DNA of 54,088 nt, from the NCBI GenBank assembly GCA_046541805.1, contig JBKHCM010000004.1:1-54088 (forward strand), in the 5' to 3' direction. The position numbers and the translations under genes are program-made. The notes below the pieces were generated by a model that saw only the letters and a program-made list of their open reading frames with translations, was not told where the DNA came from and did no database searches. This DNA comes from JAAAPF01 sp046541805 (GTDB lineage Bacteria > Pseudomonadota > Alphaproteobacteria > Geminicoccales > Geminicoccaceae). Below are positions 26,784 through 34,714 of this stretch, one piece after another; position 1 is the first letter of the stretch; every line of letters starts with the position of its first letter.

Positions 26784-27749
26784 CTACCCCGCCGGTGGCC
26801 GAGGCGCCAGGGGTGGTGCTTCCGGGGGCTGCTCGACCGTGGTCTCCCGCACGTCCTGGGTGAAGACGCGGCGGATGGCGGCGGCGAGGGTCAAGAAGGC
26901 CTCGCGCCGGGCGGACTGGCGTCGCCAGACGAGGCCGACGCGGCGCTCCGGCGCCTCCCCCGAGAGCCGCACGACCGCGACCGCCGGGTCCTTCGACGCT
27001 TCCGAGCGGACGTAGAGCACCGGCATGAAGGCGAGGCCCATGCCCATGCCCACCATCAGCCTGAGGGTGTCGAGGCTGGTGCCCTCGAAGTCGTGGGACA
27101 GCGCGGCGCCCACATCGTCGCAGATCTCCTGGACTTCGGCGTGGAGGCGGTGGCCGGGCTCGAGCGCGAGCACGGTCTCGCCGGCGAGCCGCTCGCGCGG
27201 CACGGCGTCGAGCCCGGCGAAGGGGTGGTCGGCGGGCACGACGATGACCAACGGCTCGCGCACCAGCGGCGTCGCGTCGAGGTGACCCGGGCGCACCGGC
27301 AGCGGGAAGAGGAGCGCGTCCAGCTGGCCGTCGTCGAGGGCGGCCAAGAGCGTCTCGGCGGTGCCCTCGCGCACGAACAGCTTGAGGTCGGGAAAGCCGC
27401 GGTGGAGGTCGGGCACCACCAGCGAGAGGAAGTAGGCCCCGAGCGTCGGCAGCGTGCCGAGGCGGATCGTGCCCGCCGGGTCGGGCCCGCCCCGGCGCGC
27501 CAGGTCCTTGATGTCCTCGACGTCGCGCAGCACCCGCCGCGCGCGGGCCGCCACGGCGCGGCCGAGGGGCGTGAGGACGACGCGGGCGCGGCGGTCGCGC
27601 TCGACGAGCGGGGCCGCGAGTCGGCGCTCGAGCTCCTTGAGCTGGCCGGAGAGGGTGGGCTGGCTGACGTGGCAGCGCTCGGCGGCGCGGCCGAAATGGG
27701 CGGTGTCGGCGAGCGCCACGAGATAGCGGAACTGCTTGAGCGTCGGCAT
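26784..27749 (-). CDS. OxyR-like LysR-family regulator with Arg in place of the peroxidatic Cys
   Basis: 321 residues. The winged helix-turn-helix covers residues 1-60 (TAHFGRAAERCHVSQPTLSG). The effector domain is closest in pattern to OxyR: GTLPTLGAYFLSLVVPDLH, LEPGHRLHAEVQEICDD, and EGTSLDTLRLMVGMGMGLAF. In E. coli OxyR the corresponding stretch is GHCLRDQAMGFC, with C199 reacting with peroxide. Here that site is R201, while the partner Cys is kept as C210. Peroxide sensing by a disulfide switch is therefore not possible in the usual way. ATG 27749 starts the conserved domain; an upstream extension of 19 codons is rejected. It is divergent from a Bax-inhibitor-1 gene across two palindromes. 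Confidence 0.85.
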   Translation of the reverse strand: MPTLKQFRYLVALADTAHFGRAAERCHVSQPTLSGQLKELERRLAAPLVERDRRARVVLTPLGRAVAARARRVLRDVEDIKDLARRGGPDPAGTIRLGTLPTLGAYFLSLVVPDLHRGFPDLKLFVREGTAETLLAALDDGQLDALLFPLPVRPGHLDATPLVREPLVIVVPADHPFAGLDAVPRERLAGETVLALEPGHRLHAEVQEICDDVGAALSHDFEGTSLDTLRLMVGMGMGLAFMPVLYVRSEASKDPAVAVVRLSGEAPERRVGLVWRRQSARREAFLTLAAAIRRVFTQDVRETTVEQPPEAPPLAPRPPAG

Positions 27750-27754
27750 GCACC

Positions 27755-27800
27755 ATCGATCCTCTCGATCAAAAACTTGCTTAAAATCGATTTGAACGAT
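27755..27800. promoter_or_regulatory. Two identical-format palindromes (ATCG-N7-CGAT), probable operators
   Basis: ATCG-N7-CGAT occurs at 27755-27769 and again at 27786-27800, with centres 31 bases apart, about three helical turns. The layout equals an OxyR half-operator (ATAG-N7-CTAT) with changed bases. The first site covers the ribosome-binding area of the LysR-type gene; the second lies between the divergent genes. This fits autoregulation by the OxyR-like protein and joint control of the Bax-inhibitor gene. The flanking patch is the only AT-rich stretch for several kilobases. Confidence 0.6.
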
Positions 27801-27892
27801 CGGCAAGCCGTTACCAAGTAGGCTGGTGAAGCGCCGGACGCGCGCAGGTCGCGCGTCGTCGGCGATAACGGGAGTGATCGAGGAGAGGTCAC

Positions 27893-28609
27893 GTGGTCGA
27901 CGCGTTGAACCGCACGATGGGCGCCGCCCGCACCGGTGCGGCCGTCTACGACGAGGGCCTGCGGCGGCACATGCTGCGGGTCTACAATTTCATGCTCATG
28001 GGCCTCGGCCTCACCGGCGCGGTGGCGATGTTCGTGGCCGCCTCGCCGGCGGCCATGGCGGCGATTTTCGGCACGCCGCTCAAGTGGGTGGTGATGCTGG
28101 CGCCTTTGGGTTTCGTGTTCTTCCTGTCGTTCCGCGTTCACGCCATCTCGGCGGGTGCGGCGCAGGCCCTCTTTTGGACCTTCGCGGCGGTCATGGGCCT
28201 GTCGCTGGCGTCGATCTTCCACATCTACACCGGCACCAGCATCGCCCGCGTCTTCTTCATTGCCGCCGCCATGTTCGGCGCGATGAGCCTCTACGGCTAC
28301 ACCACCAAGCGCGATCTCTCGAAGATCGGCTCGTTCTTGATCATGGGCCTGTTCGGTATCGTGATCGCGTCCTTGGTGAACATCTTCGTCGGCAGCTCGG
28401 CCCTGCAGTTCGCGGTGTCGGTCATCGGCGTGGTCGTCTTCACCGGCCTCGCCGCCTGGGACACCCAGCGGATCAAGGAGATCTACGACGAGGGTCACGG
28501 CGACGAGGCGCTGACCAAGCTCGCGGTGCTGGGTGCGCTCTCGCTCTATTTGAGTTTCATCAATCTCTTCCAGATGCTCTTGATGCTGCTCGGCCAGCGC
28601 GAAGAGTAG
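27893..28609 (+). CDS. Bax inhibitor-1/YccA-family membrane protein
   Basis: 238 residues with seven predicted membrane segments (NFMLMGLGLTGAVAMFVAAS and onward). The C-terminal family motif is SLYLSFINLFQMLLMLLG, preceded by FTGLAAWDTQRIKEIYDEG, whose Asp residues form the pH-sensitive gate of BI-1 channels. Bacterial members sit in the inner membrane and are thought to conduct calcium or protect FtsH substrates. The start is GTG 27893 with GAGGAGAGG just upstream. It shares a 143-bp divergent region with the OxyR-like regulator, which may control it. Confidence 0.92.
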   Translation: MVDALNRTMGAARTGAAVYDEGLRRHMLRVYNFMLMGLGLTGAVAMFVAASPAAMAAIFGTPLKWVVMLAPLGFVFFLSFRVHAISAGAAQALFWTFAAVMGLSLASIFHIYTGTSIARVFFIAAAMFGAMSLYGYTTKRDLSKIGSFLIMGLFGIVIASLVNIFVGSSALQFAVSVIGVVVFTGLAAWDTQRIKEIYDEGHGDEALTKLAVLGALSLYLSFINLFQMLLMLLGQREE

Positions 28610-28723
28610 GCGGCACGCGCGGTGATACCCCCGCGATCCCGCTCGCTCGCCCGGCGCGGGCTAGCTGCCCGCGCCGCTTCTTCGTTGCCGGGGGCGTTTA
28701 GACCGGCGGCATTTAGAGAGGCC

Positions 28724-28948
28724 ATGCGGGGATTTGAAAACATCCTCTTCGTCTTCGAGGCCAGCCTCGACGACGACGCCGCGCTGAGCCGCGAGGTCGA
28801 CCTCATCGTCATGGGTACGCTCGCGCGCAGCGGCGTCCCCGGCTTCTTCATGGGCAACACGGCCGTGGACGGCTTGCGTCAGGTCGACACCTCGGTCGTC
28901 ACCTTGAAGCCCGAAGGCTTCAGCTCGCCGGTGACGGTCTCCGCTTGA
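28724..28948 (+). pseudogene. Universal stress protein with a large in-frame internal deletion
   Basis: 74 residues that join the start of a UspA-type protein (MRGFENILFVFEASLDDDAA) directly to the end of one (VDLIVMGTLARSGVPGFFMG, then NTAVDGLRQVDTSVVTLKPE). Everything between, normally about 100 residues for one Usp domain or about 200 for a tandem Usp protein, is missing, yet the frame is kept. The nucleotide-binding GxxxxG(S/N) remains as GNTA. It is probably non-functional. It borders an IS110 fragment, which suggests that mobile-element activity damaged it. Confidence 0.75.
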
Positions 28949-29025
28949 TGCCGGCCGCCGCCGCGGCGGCAGCGGCGCTCTCGCGCGGCGAGCAGCACCG
29001 GCAGGTTCGCGGCGGCGAGCACATG

Positions 29026-29214
29026 GCGGACGCCGGCTTCACCGCCGAACTCCTGGAGACCCGGCAGGTGCGCGCGGCGTTCAAGACGATGCCGGTAAAG
29101 ACGGACAAGGAGGACGCCCGCGGGATCGCGCAGCTGATGCGCGTCGGTTGGTTCAAGCCGGGCACGGCAAGTCGCTGGCGGCGCAGGAGACCCGGGCGCT
29201 GCTGACGGCGCGCC
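29026..29214 (+). mobile_element. IS110-family transposase fragment with a frameshift
   Basis: Encodes AGFTAELLETRQVRAAFKTM, PVKTDKEDARGIAQLMRVGW and FKP, then after loss of one base near 29160 continues in another frame with HGKSLAAQETRALLTARLI. This is the middle of an IS110/IS1111-type transposase, around the end of its DEDD domain. The beginning and the whole C-terminal Ser-containing domain are absent. It is wedged between a broken Usp gene and a broken helicase gene. Confidence 0.8.
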
Positions 29215-30164
29215 TGATCCGCCGCCGTTTCCCGCGCCTCCTCGGCCGCGCGGCGGGCCGTCGCCGCGGTGTCCGCCAAGCTTGCGACCTCGCTGGCGAG
29301 GCTTTCGCGGCGGTCGCGCAGCCGGGTGATCTCGGCCTCCAGCCCGGCGAGCGTCTGTTCCCGCGCGACGTAGCGCGGCTCGCTCCGATAGACGTTCACG
29401 AGCACCGTCCCGGCGAGCATGAGGCTCACGCCCGCGACGAGCCGGGCGATCACCAGCAACGGCCGCCCACGGCGGCGTCCGGACGGGGACGGTTCAGGCT
29501 GGGGCGAGGTCGCGTGCTCGGCCAGCTTTTGCAGGTGGCGGATGCCCGACTGTCGGGCGAAGCCGAGATGGCCGAAGACGTGCGCCACGGCGCTGGCGCG
29601 GCTGATCGCGACGTTGAGCCGGCGTCGCTCGCGCTGGAGGAACTGGATGACGCTCTGCCCGGCGCCCGGCGCGGCGACCGGCGAGAACAGGATGACGTCG
29701 CGCTCGTCGCCCTGAAACCGATCGATGGTCGCGACCTTCAGCTTCGCGCGGTCCCGCACATCGGCCGAGACACGCGTGGCGATCGCCTCGATGAGCAACG
29801 CCACCTGGGCGTTGAACGGCGAGACGACGCCGACGGTGCCGTCGAAGCCCTGCCCTTGGAGCAGCTCGCGCGAATGGCCCGCGATCGCGTCGGCTTCGGC
29901 GCGGTTGCGCGGCCCGCCGCTCTCGTCCCGCTCCACCTGCCCCGGCACGTCCGTCCAGGCGATGCCCGGCCGGCTGCCTTTGGGGGCCTTGAGCGTCTCC
30001 GGATCACGTGCCGCCCTGAGCTTGCCCCCGTAGAACGTATCGTTGAGAAAGCGCACGACGTCGGGCGCGGAGCGGAACTGATCGCGCAGCATGACCCGCC
30101 GGCCGCTGCGCCGGCTGGCGACGAAGCCGAACAGCGAGTTCAGGCTCTGCGCGTAGCCCGCCAT
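29215..30164 (-). pseudogene. C-terminal part of a DNA2/NAM7-type helicase with a membrane and coiled-coil tail
   Basis: The minus-strand frame from 30164 starts inside the second helicase domain: LRDQFRSAPDVVRFLNDTFY, VGVVSPFNAQVALLIEAI, VATIDRFQGDERDVILFSPV and RRLNVAISRA (motifs IV-VI of UPF1-like superfamily 1 enzymes). The ATP-binding half with Walker A and B is missing. After the helicase domain comes a hydrophobic segment (LVIARLVAGVSLMLAGTVLV) and a long coiled coil (LAGLEAEITRLRDRRESLAS). That is an unusual arrangement that would anchor the intact enzyme to the membrane. The 3' end runs into the IS110 fragment. Remains of the N-terminal half were not found upstream. Confidence 0.7.
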
Positions 30165-30384
30165 CGCGCGCGTCGACGGCTCGGCGCACCGAAACGCTGG
30201 TCAGGACCGCCTCTGGGGCGTAGGCTGACAAGGTGTTGATGACGACCTCGCGTCGGCAAGGCGGCGTGATCGGCGGTTCGAGCCGCGGCGTCACAACCGG
30301 AGCGCCGAGCGATGACGCGAAACATCGCCACCGTTGCGCATTCGCCACGCGCGGGACACTGGTCATGGGTAGGGCGCATGCTTA

Positions 30385-30401
30385 TGTTGCGGTGCAACAT
30401 G
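30385..30401. promoter_or_regulatory. Palindrome ATGTTGC-GGT-GCAACAT before the Pat-type gene
   Basis: A perfect 7-3-7 inverted repeat ending 34 bases before ATG 30436. Its core TTGC-N3-GCAA resembles sites of PhaR/PhbF-type regulators, but many dimeric regulators could read it. The location fits a repressor operator over the promoter or transcript start. Confidence 0.5.
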
Positions 30402-30435
30402 ACGCACGTTCGTCCACCGTCCAGAGGCGTGACCC

Positions 30436-33111
30436 ATGTCGGTCCGTAATCTCGACCATCTTTTCAAGCCAGGCTCGATCGCCCTCGTCGGCGCCGACAC
30501 GGTCCCGGGCTCGCTCGGTGCGCGCCTCGCCGAGAACCTGATCGGCCACGGCTTTCAAGGCGCGATCATGCTCGTCGGCGCCGAGGGGCCGATCCAGGGG
30601 CTCACGAGCTATGCGAGCGTCGACGAGCTGCCGAGCGCGCCCGACCTCGCGCTGATCGCTACCCCCGCCGAGACGGTGCCCGCCATCGTCGACGCGCTCG
30701 GCAAGCGCGGCACCCGCAGCGCCATCGTCATTCCGCCCGGCTTCGCCGAGATCGGCGCCGAGGGCCGCGCCCTGCAGCAGCAGATGCTGGACGCCGCCAA
30801 GCCGCACGTCCTGCGCGTGGTCGGCCCCAACTGCCTCGGCCTGCTCTCCACCGACACCAACCTCAACGCCAGCATGCTCCGCACCCGCCCGCTCAAGGGC
30901 ACGCTCGCCTTCGCGGCGCAGTCGGGCGCGGTGATGAGCACCGTGGTCGACCGGGCGACCTATCGCGGCGTCGGCTTCAGCCATCTCGTCTCGGTGGGCG
31001 ACATGGCCGACGTCGATTTCGGCGATCTGCTGGACTACTGGCTGGCGGACCCGAAGACGCGCGCGATTCTCCTCCACATGGAGGGCGTGCGCGACGCCCG
31101 GAAGTTCATGTCCGCCGCCCGCGCCGCCTCGCGCACCAAGCCCGTGGTCGTCATCAAGAGCGGCCGCAGCCCCGAGGGGGCGCGCGCCGCCGCCTCGCAC
31201 ACCGGCCTGCTCACCGGCGAGGACGACGTCTTCAGTGCGGCCTTTCGTCGCGCTGGCATGCTGCGCGTCGACGACCTCAACGAGGTCTTCGCCGCGGTCG
31301 AAACCCTGGGCATGGGCATGCGGGTGAAGGGCGACCGCTTGGCCATCCTCTCCAACGGCGGCGGGATGGGGGTGATCGCCACCGACGCCCTGGTGCGCGA
31401 CGGCGGCCGGCTGGCCGAGCTCTCCGACGACACCGTGGCGGCGCTCGACGCCTTTCTGCCGCGGACCTGCAGCCCCAGGAACCCGGTCGACATCGCCGCC
31501 GACGCCGATGCCGAGCGCTACGGTCGCTCGCTCGAGACGCTGTTGAAGGACACCAACCTCGACGCGATCTTGGTGCTCAACAGCCCGGTCAACGAGGATC
31601 TCGTCGATGCCAACGCCGACGCCGTCATCGAGACGGTGAAGAAGAAGCGCCGACCGGTGATGACCTCCTGGCTCGGCAAGGAGGTGCCGCGGCCGGCACG
31701 GCGCCGCTTCGGCTCGGCCCGGATCCCGACCTACGACACCCCCGAAGACGCCGTCCGCGGCTTCATGCACCTGGTCGCCTACCAGCGGAACCAGGAGATG
31801 CTGCTCCAGGCGCCGACCGCGATCGAGCTCGACACCCAGCCCGACGTGGCGGCGGCGCGGCGGGTCTGCGAGGAGGCGATCGTCGCCGGGCGCGACTGGC
31901 TCACCGAGCCCGAGAGCAAGAAGCTCTTGGCCGCCTACGCGGTGCCGGTGGTCCGCACCGAGACCGCGACCACGCCCCTCGAGGCCGGCCGGCTCGGCGC
32001 CCGCATGGGCATGCAGGTGGCCTTGAAGATCCTCTCGCCCGACATCCCGCACAAGTCCGACGTCGCCGGCGTCGTCTTGAACCTCGCGGGCGCGGAGCAG
32101 ATCGAGCGCGCCGCCCGGGCGATGCTCGAGCGCGTGCGCGACCGCGCGCCCGAGGCCCGGATCGAGGGTTTTTCGGTGCAAGAGATGGTGGCGATGCCCG
32201 ACGCCACCGAGCTCATCATCGGCGCCGACAACGATCCCGTCTTCGGGCCGATCATCCTCTTCGGCGCCGGCGGCGTCGCGGTCGAGGCGCTCCGCGACCG
32301 GGCGGTGGCGCTGCCGCCGTTGAACCTCGAGCTCGCCTGCGAGATGATCCAGCAGACCCGGGTCTACCGCCTCCTGCAGGGCTACCGCACGGTGAAGCCG
32401 GCGGCGATCGACCAGATCGCGATGGCGCTGGTCAAGCTCGCCCAGCTCGTCGCCGACGTCGACCTGATCGACGCGGTCGACGTCAACCCGCTGATGGCGA
32501 ACCCCAACGGCGTGCTCGCCCTCGACGCCCGGATCAAGGTCGCCCGCCCCGAGCGGCCGGGCACGGCGCGGTTCGCCATCCGCCCGTACCCGCGCGAGCT
32601 CGAGAAGCTGGTGACGCTCAGGGACGGCACTCCGGTGCACCTGCGCCCGATCCGCCCGGACGACGCGCCCGCCGTGCACGACATGATCGCGCGGACCAAT
32701 CTCGACGACCTCCGGATGCGCTTCTTCACCGCGATGAAGTCGTTGCCGCCAGCTCTCGCCGCGCGGCTCACCCAGATCGACTACGACCGCGAGATGGCCT
32801 TCGTCGCACACGCGGTGAACGGCCAGAACGACGGCCTTTGGGGTGTCGGCCGCCTGCACGCCGACCCGGATCGCCAGCGCGCGGAGTACGCCGTGCTCAC
32901 CCGCAGCGACATCGCCGGGCGCGGCCTCGGCCTCAGGCTCATGCAGGAGATCATCGACCACGGCCGCCGCACCGGCGTGCAGGAGATCTTCGGCGAGGTG
33001 CTGGCCGAAAACGAGCGCATGTTGAAGATGGACGAGCGCCTCGGTTTCCGGCGCGAGCGCTCCGACGACCCCGAGGTCTACCACATGGTGTTGGACATGA
33101 AGGAGGCCTGA
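30436..33111 (+). CDS. Pat-type protein lysine acetyltransferase (NDP-forming acyl-CoA synthetase fused to GNAT)
   Basis: 891 residues. Residues 1-700 form the NDP-forming acyl-CoA synthetase set: a CoA-binding Rossmann domain (FKPGSIALVGADTVPGSLGA), succinyl-CoA-ligase-like domains (LRVVGPNCLGLL) and an ATP-grasp domain (PESKKLLAAYAVPVV, then VALKILSPDIPHKSDVAGVV). From about 726 a GNAT domain follows (VHLRPIRPDDAPAV; acetyl-CoA loop GRGLGLRLMQEI). Proteins of this design (Pat, PatZ) acetylate and switch off acetyl-CoA synthetase and other enzymes. The candidate phospho-His of the synthetase part is present (SHTG, His255), so residual ligase activity should be considered. Single gene behind a palindromic operator. 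Confidence 0.88.
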   Translation: MSVRNLDHLFKPGSIALVGADTVPGSLGARLAENLIGHGFQGAIMLVGAEGPIQGLTSYASVDELPSAPDLALIATPAETVPAIVDALGKRGTRSAIVIPPGFAEIGAEGRALQQQMLDAAKPHVLRVVGPNCLGLLSTDTNLNASMLRTRPLKGTLAFAAQSGAVMSTVVDRATYRGVGFSHLVSVGDMADVDFGDLLDYWLADPKTRAILLHMEGVRDARKFMSAARAASRTKPVVVIKSGRSPEGARAAASHTGLLTGEDDVFSAAFRRAGMLRVDDLNEVFAAVETLGMGMRVKGDRLAILSNGGGMGVIATDALVRDGGRLAELSDDTVAALDAFLPRTCSPRNPVDIAADADAERYGRSLETLLKDTNLDAILVLNSPVNEDLVDANADAVIETVKKKRRPVMTSWLGKEVPRPARRRFGSARIPTYDTPEDAVRGFMHLVAYQRNQEMLLQAPTAIELDTQPDVAAARRVCEEAIVAGRDWLTEPESKKLLAAYAVPVVRTETATTPLEAGRLGARMGMQVALKILSPDIPHKSDVAGVVLNLAGAEQIERAARAMLERVRDRAPEARIEGFSVQEMVAMPDATELIIGADNDPVFGPIILFGAGGVAVEALRDRAVALPPLNLELACEMIQQTRVYRLLQGYRTVKPAAIDQIAMALVKLAQLVADVDLIDAVDVNPLMANPNGVLALDARIKVARPERPGTARFAIRPYPRELEKLVTLRDGTPVHLRPIRPDDAPAVHDMIARTNLDDLRMRFFTAMKSLPPALAARLTQIDYDREMAFVAHAVNGQNDGLWGVGRLHADPDRQRAEYAVLTRSDIAGRGLGLRLMQEIIDHGRRTGVQEIFGEVLAENERMLKMDERLGFRRERSDDPEVYHMVLDMKEA

Positions 33112-33132
33112 GCCGGCACCGCGGCGCCGGCT
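33111..33132 (+). terminator. Hairpin after the Pat-type gene
   Basis: AGCCGGC (33111-33117), 8-base loop, GCCGGCT (33126-33132), beginning at the stop codon. No T run follows, so termination is uncertain. It lies between convergent genes. Confidence 0.35.
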
Positions 33133-33205
33133 CACCTCGGTCGGCGCCCGGGAGTGTTCGCGCCCGGCGCGGGCGGGCGACGGGCGAGCCCCGCCCCCCG
33201 CCGAG

Positions 33206-34189
33206 TCAAAGGCCCTCGAAGAGCGCGGTCGAGAGGTAGCGCTCGGCGAAGGACGGGATCACCGTCACCACGCGCTTGCCGGCCATCTCCGGGCGCTTGG
33301 CCACCTCGAGGCCGGCCCAGATCGCCGAGCCCGAGGAGATGCCGACGGCGAGACCCTCCTTCTGCGCGGCTTCGCGCGCGGTGGTGATGCTCGCATCGTT
33401 CGAGACCTTGATGATCTCGTCGATCAGCTCGGTCTGCATGATCGCGGGGATGAAGCCGGCGCCGATGCCCTGCAACGGGTGGGGGCTGTGCTGCCCCCCT
33501 GAGAGGACCGGGCTGAGCTCGGGCTCCACCGCGATCATCTTGAGGTGCGGCAGCCGCGGCTTCAGCACCTCGCCGCAGCCGGTGAAGGTGCCGCCGGTGC
33601 CCACACCCGCGACGATGGCGGCGAGCTCGCCGCCGGTGTCGGTCCAGATCTCCTCCGCGGTGGTGCGGCGGTGGATCTCGGGATTCGCCGGGTTCGTGAA
33701 CTGCCCCGGCACGACGGCGTCGCCGATCTCGGCGATCAGCTCCTCGGCGCGGGCGATGGCGCCCTTCATGCCCTTCTCCTTGGGCGTGAGCTCGAGCTCC
33801 GCACCCAACAGCGCCAGCATCTTGCGGCGCTCGATCGACATCGATTCGGGCATGGTGAGGATCAAGCGATAGCCGCGGGCCGCGGCGGCGAAGGCGAGGC
33901 CGATGCCGGTGTTGCCCGAAGTCGGCTCCACCAGCGCGGTGTTGGGGCCGATTTTCCCCTCGCGCTCGAGGCCGAGGATCATCGCGACGCCGATACGATC
34001 CTTCACGCTCGCCAGAGGGTTGAAGAACTCGAGCTTGAAGCAGAGATCGGCCACCACGCCGTGGTCGCGCGCGAGCCGCGGCGCGCGCACCAAGGGCGTG
34101 TTGCCGATGGTCTCGAGGACGGAACCGTAGATGCGGCCTCGCCCCGGCTTGTCGAGGTCGACCTCCGGCCGCGGTGTGATCTGGTCCAT
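33206..34189 (-). CDS. cysK: Cysteine synthase A (O-acetylserine sulfhydrylase)
   Basis: 327 residues, fold type II PLP enzyme. The PLP lysine is K63 in NPLASVKDRIG. The substrate loop PTSGNTGIGLAFAAAARGYR and the phosphate loop AGVGTGGTFTGCGEVLK are intact, and the C-terminal SSGSAIWAGLEVAKRP follows the family. It replaces the acetyl group of O-acetyl-L-serine by sulfide to make cysteine. A strong AAGGGGGGAAGGG precedes ATG 34189. Monocistronic, with an AT-rich stretch about 80-110 bases upstream (34257-34296) as the likely promoter. Confidence 0.95.
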   Translation of the reverse strand: MDQITPRPEVDLDKPGRGRIYGSVLETIGNTPLVRAPRLARDHGVVADLCFKLEFFNPLASVKDRIGVAMILGLEREGKIGPNTALVEPTSGNTGIGLAFAAAARGYRLILTMPESMSIERRKMLALLGAELELTPKEKGMKGAIARAEELIAEIGDAVVPGQFTNPANPEIHRRTTAEEIWTDTGGELAAIVAGVGTGGTFTGCGEVLKPRLPHLKMIAVEPELSPVLSGGQHSPHPLQGIGAGFIPAIMQTELIDEIIKVSNDASITTAREAAQKEGLAVGISSGSAIWAGLEVAKRPEMAGKRVVTVIPSFAERYLSTALFEGL

Positions 34190-34714
34190 GGCGTGCCCTT
34201 CCCCCCTTCGATGCTCTGAACGTGGATGTGGCCGAGATAGCCCGTCGATGCAACGTGTGATCTGAAAAATGCCACTTCAAACTTGTGTTTTGACCGACGA
34301 CCGCGGCAAACACGCGATGTCGACGGGCGCATCGCGGCCGCGCAGCCCAGCGGCGCCGGCGCGGGAAGTCGGCGACAAGGCGCGGATCGTCGCCGCGTCC
34401 GATCACCGCCGTCGAGGCCACCACCACGGCGTCGCGCTCGCGGGTGGGCGGCTCGCCGGCCGCCGGCCGCCGGTCACGACGCGATCGCCCGCGATCCGCG
34501 CGGGCCCGATGCGGGCGACCTGTGGCGCACGGTCGCGGATGACGCGGACTTGCCCCCCAGTGCGGCGATGTTGCCCACCTCGGCGGCCACCGGGCGCAGC
34601 GGCGAAGAGAGCACGGCGACGGCGACGAACCAGCGCTTGGGGTCCGCCGCCACGACGGTCAGCGCGCGGTCATACCATCAAGGCGGCGGCGTGTGCCGGC
34701 GCCGCGACCGCCGC
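34190..34714. other. 525-bp region without a recognised gene
   Basis: The part next to cysK (34190-34300) carries its ribosome-binding site and an AT-rich promoter-like patch. From 34300 to 34714 several frames are open on both strands but none has a start with a good ribosome-binding site or recognisable homology. One minus-strand frame near 34480-34690 (YDRALTVVAADPKRWF) has protein-like composition and could be a decayed gene. Confidence 0.35.

Noticed and set aside
30382..33135. 917-codon antisense frame over the Pat-type gene
   Set aside because: Shadow of a strongly biased coding strand; no start context or motif.
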